Shown here in pieces: positions 53,842 through 62,633 of a stretch of 64,000 nucleotides of DNA. A program made the position numbers and the translations under genes. The notes under the pieces are model-generated. The model made no database searches. It was not told where the DNA came from and saw only the letters and a program-made list of their open reading frames with translations. Numbering within the stretch: the stretch's first letter is position 1; every line of letters starts with the position of its first letter. The DNA is taken from positions 558,001 to 622,000 of the forward strand of contig NZ_LMUS01000006.1 in the NCBI RefSeq assembly GCF_009765835.1, read 5' to 3'. The DNA is from Granulicella sp. L56 (GTDB taxonomy: Bacteria > Acidobacteriota > Terriglobia > Terriglobales > Acidobacteriaceae).

Positions 53842-53985
53842 ATGGCAACCTCTCAGGACCGCACCCCGATCAAGCCACACGCCGCCAACCGGCTATCGAT
53901 CAACGTCGATCTCATCGCGGTAACCATTGCCCTTGCCCTCGCCGCACTCATCCGTTTCAACATCATCCCCTCCATCCCTTTCTAG
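53842..53985 (+). CDS. 47-residue single-span membrane protein
   Basis: This small protein begins with a polar, basic N-terminus (SQDRTPIKPHAANR) and has one hydrophobic helix, LIAVTIALALAALIRFNII, near its end. CAGGAG precedes the ATG at about 11 bases. It lies between the leader terminator and the YeiH exporter, 38 bases ahead of the latter, and probably shares its transcript. It may be a small accessory subunit or regulator of the transporter; no homologue is recognised. Confidence 0.6.
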   Translation: MATSQDRTPIKPHAANRLSINVDLIAVTIALALAALIRFNIIPSIPF

Positions 53986-54023
53986 TCACCGGGCCCTCGC
54001 CGTTCAGCCGCCGCCTCTAAAAA

Positions 54024-55121
54024 ATGTCAGCCCACACTTTACCCAACCCGACTGCCAGTTCGGCCCCGTCCCCTGCCTCACGTTTCGTTAAGACGATTCC
54101 AGGCATGGCGCTGCTCTTCGGCGTCGGTCTTCTGGGCAAAGTCTTTGAACACACCTTCGCCGTCCTACACGCTGAACATCCCACCTGGCTACTTCCCCAC
54201 ATCGAGTACGTCCTCTGGGCCATCATCCTCGGCCTCGTCATCAGCAACACCTTCGGCGTCGCCCGCATCTTCCAGCCCGGCGTCGCCACCTACGAGCTCT
54301 GGCTCAAGCTCGGCATCGTCCTCATCGGCGCACGCTTCCTCATGCAGGACCTCTTCCACATCGGCGGCATGACCCTCGTTCTCGTCGCCATCGAGCTGGT
54401 CCTCTCGCTCTCCGTCATGACGCTGCTCGGGCGTATCTTCAAACTCCCGCCCAAACTCACCAGCCTTCTCGCCATCGGCAGCAGCATCTGCGGAGTCACC
54501 GCCATCATGGCCACGCAGGGAGCCATCGACTCCAGCGAAGAGGACACCTCCACCGCGATGGCGGCCATCCTCACCCTCGGCGCCATCGCTCTCTTCACCT
54601 TCCCCGCCATCGGCCACGCGCTCCACATGAGCCAGCAGTCCTACGGCATCTGGGCCGGCCTCGCCGTCGACAACACCGCCGAAGCCACCGTCACCGGAGC
54701 CATCTATGGCGATGTCGCCGGGCGCTTCGCTGTTCTCTCTAAAACCGCGCGCTCGTCTTTCCTCGGTTTCGTCGTCCTCGGTTATGCCGTCTACTGGGCA
54801 TCGAAGGGCCAAGCCACCGCCGTCGAAAACAAGGCGCTCTTCCTCTGGCAGAAGTTTCCCAAGTTCGTCCTCGGCTTCATCGCCATCTCCGTCCTCGCCA
54901 CCGCCGGATTCTTCACCCACGGACAGCTCAACAGCCTCTCCAATCTTTCGCGCTGGGCCTTCCTTCCCGCCTTCGCTGGCGTAGGTGTCCGCACCAACCT
55001 GCGCGACCTCGTTGGACAGGGTTGGCGGCCTCTCATCGTCGGCATCCTCGGTGAAATTTTTATCGCTCTGGTTACGCTCGGCCTTGTCTACTTGAGCTAC
55101 CGTCACGGAGCGATCCAATGA
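54024..55121 (+). CDS. YeiH family putative sulfate exporter
   Basis: This 365-residue inner-membrane protein has about ten hydrophobic helices. Family features are FGVGLLGKV near the start, LKLGIVLIGARFL, LLAIGSSICGVTAIMA (about 150-165), AGLAVDNTAEATVTGAIYG and FLPAFAGVGVRTNLRDL. YeiH-type proteins are annotated as putative sulfate exporters and in E. coli respond to sulfur stress; a direct transport assay is scarce. A Cys-coding leader peptide and terminator upstream suggest control by cysteine supply, which fits a sulfur role. The 47-residue protein precedes it. Confidence 0.87.
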   Translation: MSAHTLPNPTASSAPSPASRFVKTIPGMALLFGVGLLGKVFEHTFAVLHAEHPTWLLPHIEYVLWAIILGLVISNTFGVARIFQPGVATYELWLKLGIVLIGARFLMQDLFHIGGMTLVLVAIELVLSLSVMTLLGRIFKLPPKLTSLLAIGSSICGVTAIMATQGAIDSSEEDTSTAMAAILTLGAIALFTFPAIGHALHMSQQSYGIWAGLAVDNTAEATVTGAIYGDVAGRFAVLSKTARSSFLGFVVLGYAVYWASKGQATAVENKALFLWQKFPKFVLGFIAISVLATAGFFTHGQLNSLSNLSRWAFLPAFAGVGVRTNLRDLVGQGWRPLIVGILGEIFIALVTLGLVYLSYRHGAIQ

Positions 55122-55140
55122 CGATGACGCAAAACAATCT

Positions 55141-55240
55141 CGGGCGCCCCATGTCCGGACTCTCGGACATAGATTTCCACACCACCTCAAATGCACGGGT
55201 GCCCCATCCTTCGCAGTCTCATCGCGAAGGGTGGGAAGTA
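55141..55240. repeat. Type C repeat, copy 4
   Basis: GGGCGCCCCATGTCC-ggactct-GGACAT (55142-55170) is module 1 of the two-hairpin repeat; module 2 at 55203-55234 has CCCATCCTTCGC and GCGAAGGGTGGG arms. Both match the copy at 35811. Confidence 0.8.
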
Positions 55241-55288
55241 AACTCTCGCCCCAGCATCACCCTCCAAAGCTGTTGTTGTTGCGCCTAA
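55199..55288 (+). CDS. Short frame ending in four cysteine codons (possible second leader)
   Basis: An open frame with a possible GTG start at 55199 ends TGT TGT TGT TGC GCC TAA, that is Cys4-Ala-stop (55271-55288), about 100 bases before the TonB receptor start. No Shine-Dalgarno or clear promoter was found, and the start lies in the type C repeat. The polycysteine run may arise from the TGT trinucleotide run, but a similar Cys-rich leader precedes the neighbouring exporter. Treat as tentative. Confidence 0.25.
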   Translation: MPHPSQSHREGWEVNSRPSITLQSCCCCA

Positions 55289-55321
55289 GCAAGAACCAGC
55301 TCCCCTAAAAACATAAAGAAC

Positions 55322-55358
55322 GCGCAACCTCGCACCTAAACCAACCAGCGAGGAGCGC
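55322..55358 (+). promoter_or_regulatory. Hairpin upstream of the TonB receptor
   Basis: GCGC-AA-CCTCGC and GCGAGG-A-GCGC form a 10-bp stem with internal mismatch around a 14-base loop. No T-run follows. It lies between the polycysteine frame and the GGAGG ribosome-binding site (55376-55380). Confidence 0.4.
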
Positions 55359-55385
55359 TCCCACATATACCTTCTGGAGGCACCC

Positions 55386-58300
55386 ATGTATCACTTCATC
55401 ACCAAAAAGCTCCCCCTCATCGCCACAACGCTGGCGCTGTTTATCGCAATCACCGCGCACGCGCAGATCGTCGGCGGAACCATCTCCGGCACCGTCACCG
55501 ACTCCACCGGCGCCGCCCTCGCCAACGCCAAAGTCCACGTCCACAACGACGAGACCGGCAACGAGCGTAATCTCGTCACCGCATCCGACGGCCGCTACGC
55601 CGCGCCCTCCATCCCCGTGGGCACCTACACCATCACCGCAGAGCTTCCCGGCTTCAGCGCAGCACGCCGCGCTGAAATCGGACTCACAGTCGGCCAGAGC
55701 AAGCAGATCGACCTCACCCTCTCGCTCGATTCCGTCGCGCAACAGGTCACCGTGCAGGACACGCCCTCCGTCGTCAACACCTCCACGCAAGAGATCTCAG
55801 GCCTCGTCGACGAGCGCCAGATCAAACAGCTCCCCCTCAACGGCCGCAGCTACGACCAGCTCATCACGCTGAACCCCGGCGTCGTCAACTACACCGGCCA
55901 GCGCTCCGGCACCATCGGCACGTCAAATTCGTCGGTAGGCAACATGTTCGCCATCTCCGGCCGTCGCCCACAGGACAATCTCTTCCTCCTCAACGGAATC
56001 GAGTACACCGGAGCCTCGCTCATCAACGTCACCCCCGGCGGCACCAGCGGCCAGCTCCTCGGCGTCGATGCCGTGCGCGAGTTCAATGTCGTCAGCGACA
56101 CCTACTCCGCCAGCTACGGCAAGCGCCAGGGCGCGCAGATCTCAATCGTAACCGCGTCAGGCACAAATAAACTTCACGGCTCCGCCTACGAGTTCATTCG
56201 CAACTCCGCCCTCGATGCCCGCAACTACTTCGACCAGGCCACCATCCCCGAGTTCCAGCGCAACAACTTCGGTGGCTCGCTCGGCGGACCCATCAAGAAG
56301 GACAAGCTCCTCCTCTTCGCCAACTACGAGGGCTACCGCCAGAACCTCGGCCTATCCGACGTCACGCTCGTTCCCGACAACGCCAGCCGTGCCGCCGCCG
56401 TAGCCAGCGTCAAACCCCTGCTCGCCCTATGGCCGGTAGCAAACGGCCCCGAACTCGGCAGCGGCATCGCCGAAGCCTTCTCCAGCCCCATGCAGCACAT
56501 CCGCGAAGACTTCGGCACCACGCGCTTCGACTACAACATCAGCCCCAAGGACCTCTTCTTCAGCGCTTACACCATCGACGACTCCACCGCCAACACGCCC
56601 ACGCAAAACCCGCTCGCCCTCATCAACGAGAGTCTCCGCGAACAGGTCCTCAGTGCGCAGGAACAGCACGTCTTCTCCCCGAAACTACTCAACACCACTC
56701 GCTTCGGCTTCTCCCGCGCATCCTTCTTCTTCCTTGGCTCAACTCCGATTGACATTCCCGGCTGGGTCGAAGGCAAGCCTATCGGAGCCATCGTCATCGC
56801 AGGCAGCACCGCCTCGAATGGCTCGTCACAAATCACCGGAGCAGGCGGCAACGTAGGCTCCGACAACACCACCACCCGCAATCTCTTCACCTTCGACGAC
56901 CACATCTTCTGGAGCCATGGACGCCACCAGATCGAAGCCGGTGGCTGGATCCAGCGCCTGCAGTCGAACGACAACCTCGCCCAGAACCAGTATGGCCAGG
57001 CCTCCTTCGCCTCGCTCGCAACCTTCCTGCAAGGCACGGTAAAGACCTTCACCGTAGTCCCCGCGCCGACCGAGCTCGGCTGGCGCTCCTTCCTCGGCGC
57101 AGGCTACATCGAGGACACCATCCACTTCACCCCACGCCTCGAAGTCCGCGCAGGCTTCCGTTTCGAGTCAACCAATGGCTTTAACGAGGCCCAGGGCCGC
57201 GCCTCCAACTACGGCTTCACCAATGGAATCATCAACACCAATCCAACCGTAGGCTCCGCAGCACTCGCCACCAATCGCGCCAAATTCCTCCCCGAGCCGC
57301 GCGTCGGCCTCGCGTGGGACGTCCTCGGCAACGGCAAGACCTCCGTCCGCGCAGGCTTCGGCATCCACCGCTCGCTGCTCGATAACCTCGACTACCGCCT
57401 CGACCAGTCCGCCCCCTACAACACCACGCTCGCACTCTCGAACGTGCCCGTCTCCAGCCTCAACATCACCGCCAACACCAAGCCGTCAGCCAGTTCACTG
57501 GTCTCGCCCTCCAACGTCCAGACCGATATCTACACCCCCACCGTCCTGAGCTGGAACCTCCGCGTCGAGCAGCAACTCGCTCCCAACACCTCACTCACCC
57601 TCGGTTATGTAGGCTCGCACGGCTACCATCAGATTCTCTCCGCCGACCTCAACGAACCCGTCACCACAACGGTCAACGGAACGATCTACTATCCGACCAC
57701 CACCAAGGCCAACCCGCTCGTAGCCAACACCACCTCGTGGATCTCGCAGGGCATCAGCAACTACAACGCCCTCGAGGTCGACCTGCACCGCAGCTTCGCC
57801 AACGGCTTCCAGCTTCGCGGCAACTACACCTGGTCGAAGAACCTCGACAACGGCTCCGCATGGAACACCAGCGTCAGCGCCAACACGCCCGCCTTCGTCA
57901 TGTACCCCGCCAACCCCAACATCGACTACGGCCCCTCCGCCAGCGACATCCGCAACCTCGCCTCCATCAACGGCACCTACGATCTTCCCTTTGGAGCAAA
58001 CCACCTCATCGGCGCAAACTTCAACGGCTTCGCCAACCGCGCCATCAGCGGCTGGACACTCAGCGCCATCGCCGCCATTCAGTCCGGCTTCCCCTTCTCG
58101 CCGCAACTCGGCTACAACCCCACCGGCAGCGGAGACACCCGCAACCCCGTCCGCCCCGATATCAATCCCAACTTCCACGGCAACCTCTACCTGCACACAC
58201 CGAAGCAGTTCTTCAACGCCGCCGCCTTCAGCGCACCGGCCTATGGAACCTTCGGCAACCTTGGCCGCGACACCCTCGTCGGCCCTGGCCTCACCAACCT

Positions 58301-58550
58301 CGACCTCGCGCTGCACAAATCCACCCAGCTCGGCGAGCGTCTCCACGCCGAGTTCCGCGCCGAGTTCTTCAACGTCCTCAACCACACTAACTTCGCCACG
58401 CCCAACGAGGTCGTCATCTCCTCCGGCCCCACCCAGGGCAACCTAGCCAGCCAGACTGCACCCGTAGTCGCCAGCCCCACCGCAGGCGTCATCACCTCCA
58501 CTGCCACCAGCTCCCGCCAAATTCAATTCGGTCTGAAGCTGCTCTTCTAA
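55386..58550 (+). CDS. Oar-like TonB-dependent receptor with carboxypeptidase regulatory-like domain
   Basis: This 1054-residue outer-membrane protein has a signal peptide (ends AHAQ, about 27), a carboxypeptidase-regulatory-like beta domain (about 30-110; GGTISGTVTDSTGAALANAK), a plug domain (LPLNGRSYDQLITLNPGV) and a large beta-barrel ending in FGLKLLF. This is the architecture of the Oar/Acidobacteria TonB receptor group; the ligand (siderophore, sugar or peptide) cannot be deduced. CTGGAGG precedes the ATG. It follows the sulfur-exporter locus; a polycysteine frame in front of it suggests possible shared regulation. A strong hairpin follows. Confidence 0.94.
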   Translation: MYHFITKKLPLIATTLALFIAITAHAQIVGGTISGTVTDSTGAALANAKVHVHNDETGNERNLVTASDGRYAAPSIPVGTYTITAELPGFSAARRAEIGLTVGQSKQIDLTLSLDSVAQQVTVQDTPSVVNTSTQEISGLVDERQIKQLPLNGRSYDQLITLNPGVVNYTGQRSGTIGTSNSSVGNMFAISGRRPQDNLFLLNGIEYTGASLINVTPGGTSGQLLGVDAVREFNVVSDTYSASYGKRQGAQISIVTASGTNKLHGSAYEFIRNSALDARNYFDQATIPEFQRNNFGGSLGGPIKKDKLLLFANYEGYRQNLGLSDVTLVPDNASRAAAVASVKPLLALWPVANGPELGSGIAEAFSSPMQHIREDFGTTRFDYNISPKDLFFSAYTIDDSTANTPTQNPLALINESLREQVLSAQEQHVFSPKLLNTTRFGFSRASFFFLGSTPIDIPGWVEGKPIGAIVIAGSTASNGSSQITGAGGNVGSDNTTTRNLFTFDDHIFWSHGRHQIEAGGWIQRLQSNDNLAQNQYGQASFASLATFLQGTVKTFTVVPAPTELGWRSFLGAGYIEDTIHFTPRLEVRAGFRFESTNGFNEAQGRASNYGFTNGIINTNPTVGSAALATNRAKFLPEPRVGLAWDVLGNGKTSVRAGFGIHRSLLDNLDYRLDQSAPYNTTLALSNVPVSSLNITANTKPSASSLVSPSNVQTDIYTPTVLSWNLRVEQQLAPNTSLTLGYVGSHGYHQILSADLNEPVTTTVNGTIYYPTTTKANPLVANTTSWISQGISNYNALEVDLHRSFANGFQLRGNYTWSKNLDNGSAWNTSVSANTPAFVMYPANPNIDYGPSASDIRNLASINGTYDLPFGANHLIGANFNGFANRAISGWTLSAIAAIQSGFPFSPQLGYNPTGSGDTRNPVRPDINPNFHGNLYLHTPKQFFNAAAFSAPAYGTFGNLGRDTLVGPGLTNLDLALHKSTQLGERLHAEFRAEFFNVLNHTNFATPNEVVISSGPTQGNLASQTAPVVASPTAGVITSTATSSRQIQFGLKLLF

Positions 58551-58565
58551 AAACGCCCTCCAACA

Positions 58566-58605
58566 GAAAAGCCTCTCCGGCAATCACCGGAGAGGCTTTT
58601 CCATT
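58566..58605. terminator. Bidirectional terminator after the TonB receptor
   Basis: GAAAAGCCTCTCCGG and CCGGAGAGGCTTTTC form a perfect 15-bp stem around a 6-base loop, between the convergent receptor and PEP-CTERM genes. The A/T ends of the stem give a short U-run in both directions. Confidence 0.88.
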
Positions 58606-58615
58606 CACATCAGCA

Positions 58616-59218
58616 CTAAGCAGCAGAAAACTTCCGCCGCACCACACCCAAAGCACCCAGCGCTCCCGTGCCCAGCAGCACTAGCGAAGAAGGCTCAGGA
58701 ACCTCCGACGCAGCCACCGCCGAGAACGTAGAGGTTCCCGCTGCCGTCAGATCCAAGCCACCCTGGTTCGTTCCATAGACAGCCTCGCCCAGATCGGTGG
58801 CGAAGTTGTTGAAGATCGACGAGCCCGAGGTCGCTCCAATCGCTCCCAGCTCATACGCCGCAAACGCCGGGTTTGAGGTGTAAAGCAGCGCGAAGTCGTT
58901 CGTGTTGTCGCCCAGGCCCGCGATGTTGCTCGTCTGGTTCACAAAGAGCTGGAGGCTGTCGGTGAACACGCCGCTCACGCCACCGGCGATGCTGAACGAG
59001 ACCGGCGTCGAAGGCGAAAGAGCGAAGATGCCGCCGCCTTCATTAATCAAGCTTGCAGGATTTGCCGTTGCGGTAAACGTCACCACTGCGTTATTGAAAT
59101 CGACACCGCCAACGCTGCCGCTGCCGGTAAACGTATCGGTATAGGTAAGCGAAGAGGCGTGCATCGCAAGCGGAGCTGCAAAGACCGCGGCAAGAGTCAA
59201 AAGTTTAAGAATGCGCAT
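58616..59218 (-). CDS. PEP-CTERM sorting-domain protein
   Basis: This 200-residue protein has a signal peptide (ends PLAMHAS, about 22), a beta-rich low-cysteine body (SGSVGGVDFNNAVVTFTA, SFSIAGGVSGVFTDSLQL) and a C-terminal VPEPSSLVLLGTGALGAL followed by VVRRKF, the PEP-CTERM sorting signal recognised by an exosortase (EpsH family). The exosortase itself is not in the window. Such proteins are usually exported and linked to exopolysaccharide or surface structures. It is convergent with the TonB receptor. Confidence 0.92.
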   Translation of the reverse strand: MRILKLLTLAAVFAAPLAMHASSLTYTDTFTGSGSVGGVDFNNAVVTFTATANPASLINEGGGIFALSPSTPVSFSIAGGVSGVFTDSLQLFVNQTSNIAGLGDNTNDFALLYTSNPAFAAYELGAIGATSGSSIFNNFATDLGEAVYGTNQGGLDLTAAGTSTFSAVAASEVPEPSSLVLLGTGALGALGVVRRKFSAA

Positions 59219-59377
59219 TCGAGGAGCCCCCTCCCTGGGGGCTATGCGCTCAAACTTCTCACGTTTACATTAACGCAAAGTCAAAACGGAAACATGCAAA
59301 CCTTTGCACATCAATAGGTTACACAGTTTCTATCGTCTCGTTCCTCATCCTTTTCTCATCACGCTTCTATATAAACC

Positions 59378-59440
59378 TTGTCATCCCTCTCCAATAAGAG
59401 TTTGTCATCCTTCCGCGAAGCGGAAGGATCTGCTTTTGCC
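59378..59440. repeat. Type D dispersed repeat, copy 2
   Basis: TTGTCATCC is followed after a short spacer by TTTGTCATCCTTCCGCGAAG and CGGAAGGATCTGCTTTTGCC, a palindrome around CCTTCCGCGAAGCGGAAGG. It shares the two-part order with the copy at 40002-40052. Confidence 0.65.
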
Positions 59441-59502
59441 CTTAGAGCCGCATTCCCTCAACTCTCCCACCAGAGCAACCCGTAAACTAACCCAAGCGCC
59501 TC

Positions 59503-61185
59503 ATGCCCTTCGAAACCCCAAACACCGGCCCGGCCACAGCAGCCGCCGCTCCCACACCAAGCGGCTTCGCGCCCCTCCGCATCGCGCTCTTCCGCGACCG
59601 CTGGATCGCCAGCACCATCTCCTCCGTCGGCACATGGATGCAGGACACCGCGGGTACCTGGTTCATGACCTCGCTGACCACCTCGCCTCTGCTCATCGCG
59701 CTGATGCAGACTGCGGCCAGCCTCCCTGTCCTTATCCTCGGCCTTCTCGCCGGTGCCACCGCCGACATCTTCGACCGCCGCAAGCTACTCATCTTCTGGC
59801 AGGCCTGGATGCTCGGCTCCGTCAGCCTCCTCGCCATCCTCACCTTCCTCGGCTACGTCTCGCCATGGACGCTGCTCGCGCTCACCTTCATGCTCAACAT
59901 CGGCTCCGCCATGAACAATCCCGCATGGCAGGCCATCGTCCCCGAGCTGGTCCCCCGCGAACTCATCCCCGACACCGTCTCCCTCAACTCCGCCAGCAAC
60001 AATCTCGCACGCGCCGTCGGCCCCGCTCTCGGCGGCTTGATGGTCGCCGCCTTCAAGCGCATCGACAGCGGCGCCGGCTCCGTCTTCCTGCTGAATGCCG
60101 TCTCCTACGCCGCCGTCATATGGGTGCTGGTCAACTGGAAGCGCATCCCGCTCTTCAAATCCACCCTTCCCTCCGAGCGCATCGCCGCCTCCATCCGCTC
60201 CGGCCTGCGCTACGTCCGTTACTCTCCCGAGCTGCAATCCGCGCTCGTCCGCACCTTTACCTTCACCTTCTTCCTCTCGGCCATCTGGGCGCTGCTCGCC
60301 GTCGTCGCCAGCCACGTCCTCCATCAGGGAGCGCTCGGCTATGGCATTCTCAACGGCTCGCTCGGCGTAGGCGCGCTCGTCGGAGCCACCACGTTGCCTC
60401 GCATCCGTCGCCGCTTCTCCGCCGACCGCATCATCATCGCCGCGACCCTCTACAACGTCGTCACCCTTCTCATCCTCGCCTTCGCGCATGTTCCCTGGCT
60501 CATCATCATCGCCCTCATCTTCTCGGGCTTCGCCTGGACCTGCACCCTCTCGACCCTGAACACCTCCGTCCAGCTCGCCGTGCCTGCGTGGGTGCAGGCC
60601 CGAGCCCTCGGCACCTACCTCATGACCTTCCAGGGCGGCATGGCGCTCGGCTCTGTCCTCTGGGGAGCGCTCGCCGAACACACCTCCACCCCCATCTCAC
60701 TTGCCACCGCCGCTGCCGGACTCGCCATCACCCTTCCCATCGTCAGCCGCTTTCACATCCTGCAAGGCCCGGTTCCCGATCACACTCCCTACCAGTGGCA
60801 GCGCCCCGCGCCGCAGCCCATCCCCGCCCTCGATTCCGAACCAGCCGACGACCTCAACTCCGCCGGTCCCGTTCGCATCTCGATCGAGTACAATGTTCCC
60901 GCCGAGAACTACGCCGAGTTCACCCACGCCATCCACGAGCTACGCGGCGTCCGGCTCCGCGACGGCGCGCTGCGCTGGGGCATCTACCGCGAAGCCACCA
61001 ACCCCGAGCACCTCAATGAGACCTTCGTCATGGAGTCCTGGCTCGACTATCTCCGCTCCCGCGAGCGCGTCACCGCCGCCGACGAGGCCATCCGCGAGCG
61101 CGTCCGCTCCCTCCACCGCGACTCCGAGCCACCCCGCACCACTCACCAGATCTACGCCAAAGAGATCACCCACCCCAACGAATAG
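59503..61185 (+). CDS. MFS transporter with C-terminal monooxygenase-like (ABM) domain
   Basis: This is a 560-residue protein. The first ~410 residues are an EntS/DUF894-type major-facilitator exporter with about twelve helices, opening PLRIALFRDRWIASTISSVG and carrying LAGATADIFDRRKLLIF between helices II and III. The C-terminal ~140 residues leave the membrane and contain RISIEYNVPAENYAEFTHAI, GALRWGIYREATNPEHLNET and ESWLDYLRSRERV, resembling the antibiotic-biosynthesis-monooxygenase fold. The fusion is known in this MFS subgroup, but its biochemical sense is unclear. No terminator is obvious; a 40-bp inverted repeat pair follows. Confidence 0.87.
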   Translation: MPFETPNTGPATAAAAPTPSGFAPLRIALFRDRWIASTISSVGTWMQDTAGTWFMTSLTTSPLLIALMQTAASLPVLILGLLAGATADIFDRRKLLIFWQAWMLGSVSLLAILTFLGYVSPWTLLALTFMLNIGSAMNNPAWQAIVPELVPRELIPDTVSLNSASNNLARAVGPALGGLMVAAFKRIDSGAGSVFLLNAVSYAAVIWVLVNWKRIPLFKSTLPSERIAASIRSGLRYVRYSPELQSALVRTFTFTFFLSAIWALLAVVASHVLHQGALGYGILNGSLGVGALVGATTLPRIRRRFSADRIIIAATLYNVVTLLILAFAHVPWLIIIALIFSGFAWTCTLSTLNTSVQLAVPAWVQARALGTYLMTFQGGMALGSVLWGALAEHTSTPISLATAAAGLAITLPIVSRFHILQGPVPDHTPYQWQRPAPQPIPALDSEPADDLNSAGPVRISIEYNVPAENYAEFTHAIHELRGVRLRDGALRWGIYREATNPEHLNETFVMESWLDYLRSRERVTAADEAIRERVRSLHRDSEPPRTTHQIYAKEITHPNE

Positions 61186-61209
61186 CGCGTCTCTCTCTCA
61201 GCGAAGACA

Positions 61210-61422
61210 CGTCATCTCGACCGGAGCGCAGCGCAGCGGAGAGACCCCTATATTTTGCCTTTGCCGTTGCCTGTTCTATTCTTTCCGCCGGTATTTTGTG
61301 GAACAAGTTCAAAACTACAACACACGGAAACAAACGCTGATTCTTTCAAGATGAGCCGCTAAAAACAAACAAGAGCAAATACAGGGGTCTCTCCGCTGCG
61401 CTGCGCTCCGGTCGAGATGACG
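61210..61422. repeat. Perfect 40-bp inverted pair of type A repeats
   Basis: Positions 61210-61249 and 61383-61422 are exact reverse complements over 40 bases (starting CGTCATCTCGACCGGAGCGC), separated by 133 bases without a gene. Both are type A repeats, in opposite orientation. They lie between the convergent MFS and lipoprotein-sorting-like genes. Confidence 0.92.
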
Positions 61423-61481
61423 TGAGTTCTGCAGGGGGATTGAAGGAATAGAAAACAACAAAGGAACCTTCTAAACAGTTC

Positions 61482-62483
61482 TCACCGCGGACCCTCCACC
61501 GGCTTCCCCATCCCCGGCAGAATCGTACTCGTCACCTTGAACTTTCGATATCCCGAATCGACCTCGCGAAACGTCCCATTGAATTTGAAGAGCAGAAGCA
61601 TCCGCGCCGCTCCTCGCCCATTCGCCTCGACCGGCAGCCACACCTCGTCATTAACCTTGCGCTGCTCCAGCGAAAAACTCGTGCCTTTCTGGATGTTCGC
61701 CACCAGCCCCGCACCGATCTTGAACGTATCCAGAAAATGTCCTTCCAGCCTTGCAATGGCGCGGTCTTCTTCATCCACCCAGACCGTTCCCGCCATATCG
61801 CGGATCACACCCTCCAGCCGGTTCCGCGTTTTAGCTTTGGGATCGCCCGTATAGTCCACCGCGATGGTCTTCCGCCCATTGAGCATCACGCGCCGGGCAT
61901 TGCTGAAGCTCCCCAGCTCAAGCAGTCGCGATACCGTGACCTCGTCGTTGCCATCAGGATCAGCCGGTTTCCCCTTGGCATCGGCCTTCGCCAGCCGCTC
62001 CTTGGCCTTGGCGACTTCCTTGTTGATACGTTCGTCCTGTTTCTTCAGGTCCTGTGGGCTTAGCTCTTTCCCATCCTTCTTTGTCAGCTTGTGTACCGGC
62101 ACCCCTTCTACCCAGAACACATCGAACTCCCGCGTCACTGTGTTCTTTACCCGGCCATGCCCATCTACCTCCTGAACCGTATCTACCGCATGGTAGAGAT
62201 AGTCTTTCTGAACTGCCTCCGCCGTTTTCTCGTTCTCCTCGACCTCGTGCATCAATTGAGAAATATCGGGGAGCGGACGCTCTTCGGCCCCACCGGGCGC
62301 AACTTCGGATGTAACCAGAGAAACAATGCCATGCAGGTTACATATCGGAGAGATGAGGCCAGATGTAACCTGAAAAACAGCCGGATACCGGTTACCTGTC
62401 AGGGTAGCGTGCGCCGTTGCTCCGGGAGCAAGCCATCCCAGAACCGCTATCAAAACCAGAATTCTCCAAGCGCGACTCGCCAT
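61482..62483 (-). CDS. Exported LolA/RseB-like protein of unknown function
   Basis: This 333-residue protein has a signal peptide (ends ATAHA, about 26) and a mature region resembling outer-membrane-lipoprotein-sorting folds: KDYLYHAVDTVQEVDGHGRV, TREFDVFWVEGVPVHKL, a Lys/Asp/Ala-rich coiled insert (about 155-185), NRLEGVIRDMAGTVWVDEEDRAIARLE and LPVEANGRGAARMLLLFKF. The pattern is seen in the acidobacterial family of exported proteins. The role is unknown. It is convergent with the MFS gene. Confidence 0.72.
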   Translation of the reverse strand: MASRAWRILVLIAVLGWLAPGATAHATLTGNRYPAVFQVTSGLISPICNLHGIVSLVTSEVAPGGAEERPLPDISQLMHEVEENEKTAEAVQKDYLYHAVDTVQEVDGHGRVKNTVTREFDVFWVEGVPVHKLTKKDGKELSPQDLKKQDERINKEVAKAKERLAKADAKGKPADPDGNDEVTVSRLLELGSFSNARRVMLNGRKTIAVDYTGDPKAKTRNRLEGVIRDMAGTVWVDEEDRAIARLEGHFLDTFKIGAGLVANIQKGTSFSLEQRKVNDEVWLPVEANGRGAARMLLLFKFNGTFREVDSGYRKFKVTSTILPGMGKPVEGPR

Positions 62484-62633
62484 ATTTCCATCTTAGTTGC
62501 CATGCCTGAAAACGCTCACTCGCAGCGATAATTCCCGGGAGATGATCTATCTGTAATAGAGTAGTTTGTGGTCTTACCATTTATCCGGCTTTGCGCACTC
62601 CCGGTCGTCGCGCTGAGGAAAAAAGAAAAGTTC

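Noticed and set aside
54189..55196. A 335-residue acidic frame antisense to yeiH
   Set aside because: Shadow of the exporter gene; Glu/Asp/Gly-rich without fold signature.
59304..61019. A 571-residue Arg/His/Pro-rich frame overlapping the MFS gene
   Set aside because: Residue composition is that of a shifted reading of GC-rich coding DNA; the MFS frame has clear helices and motifs.
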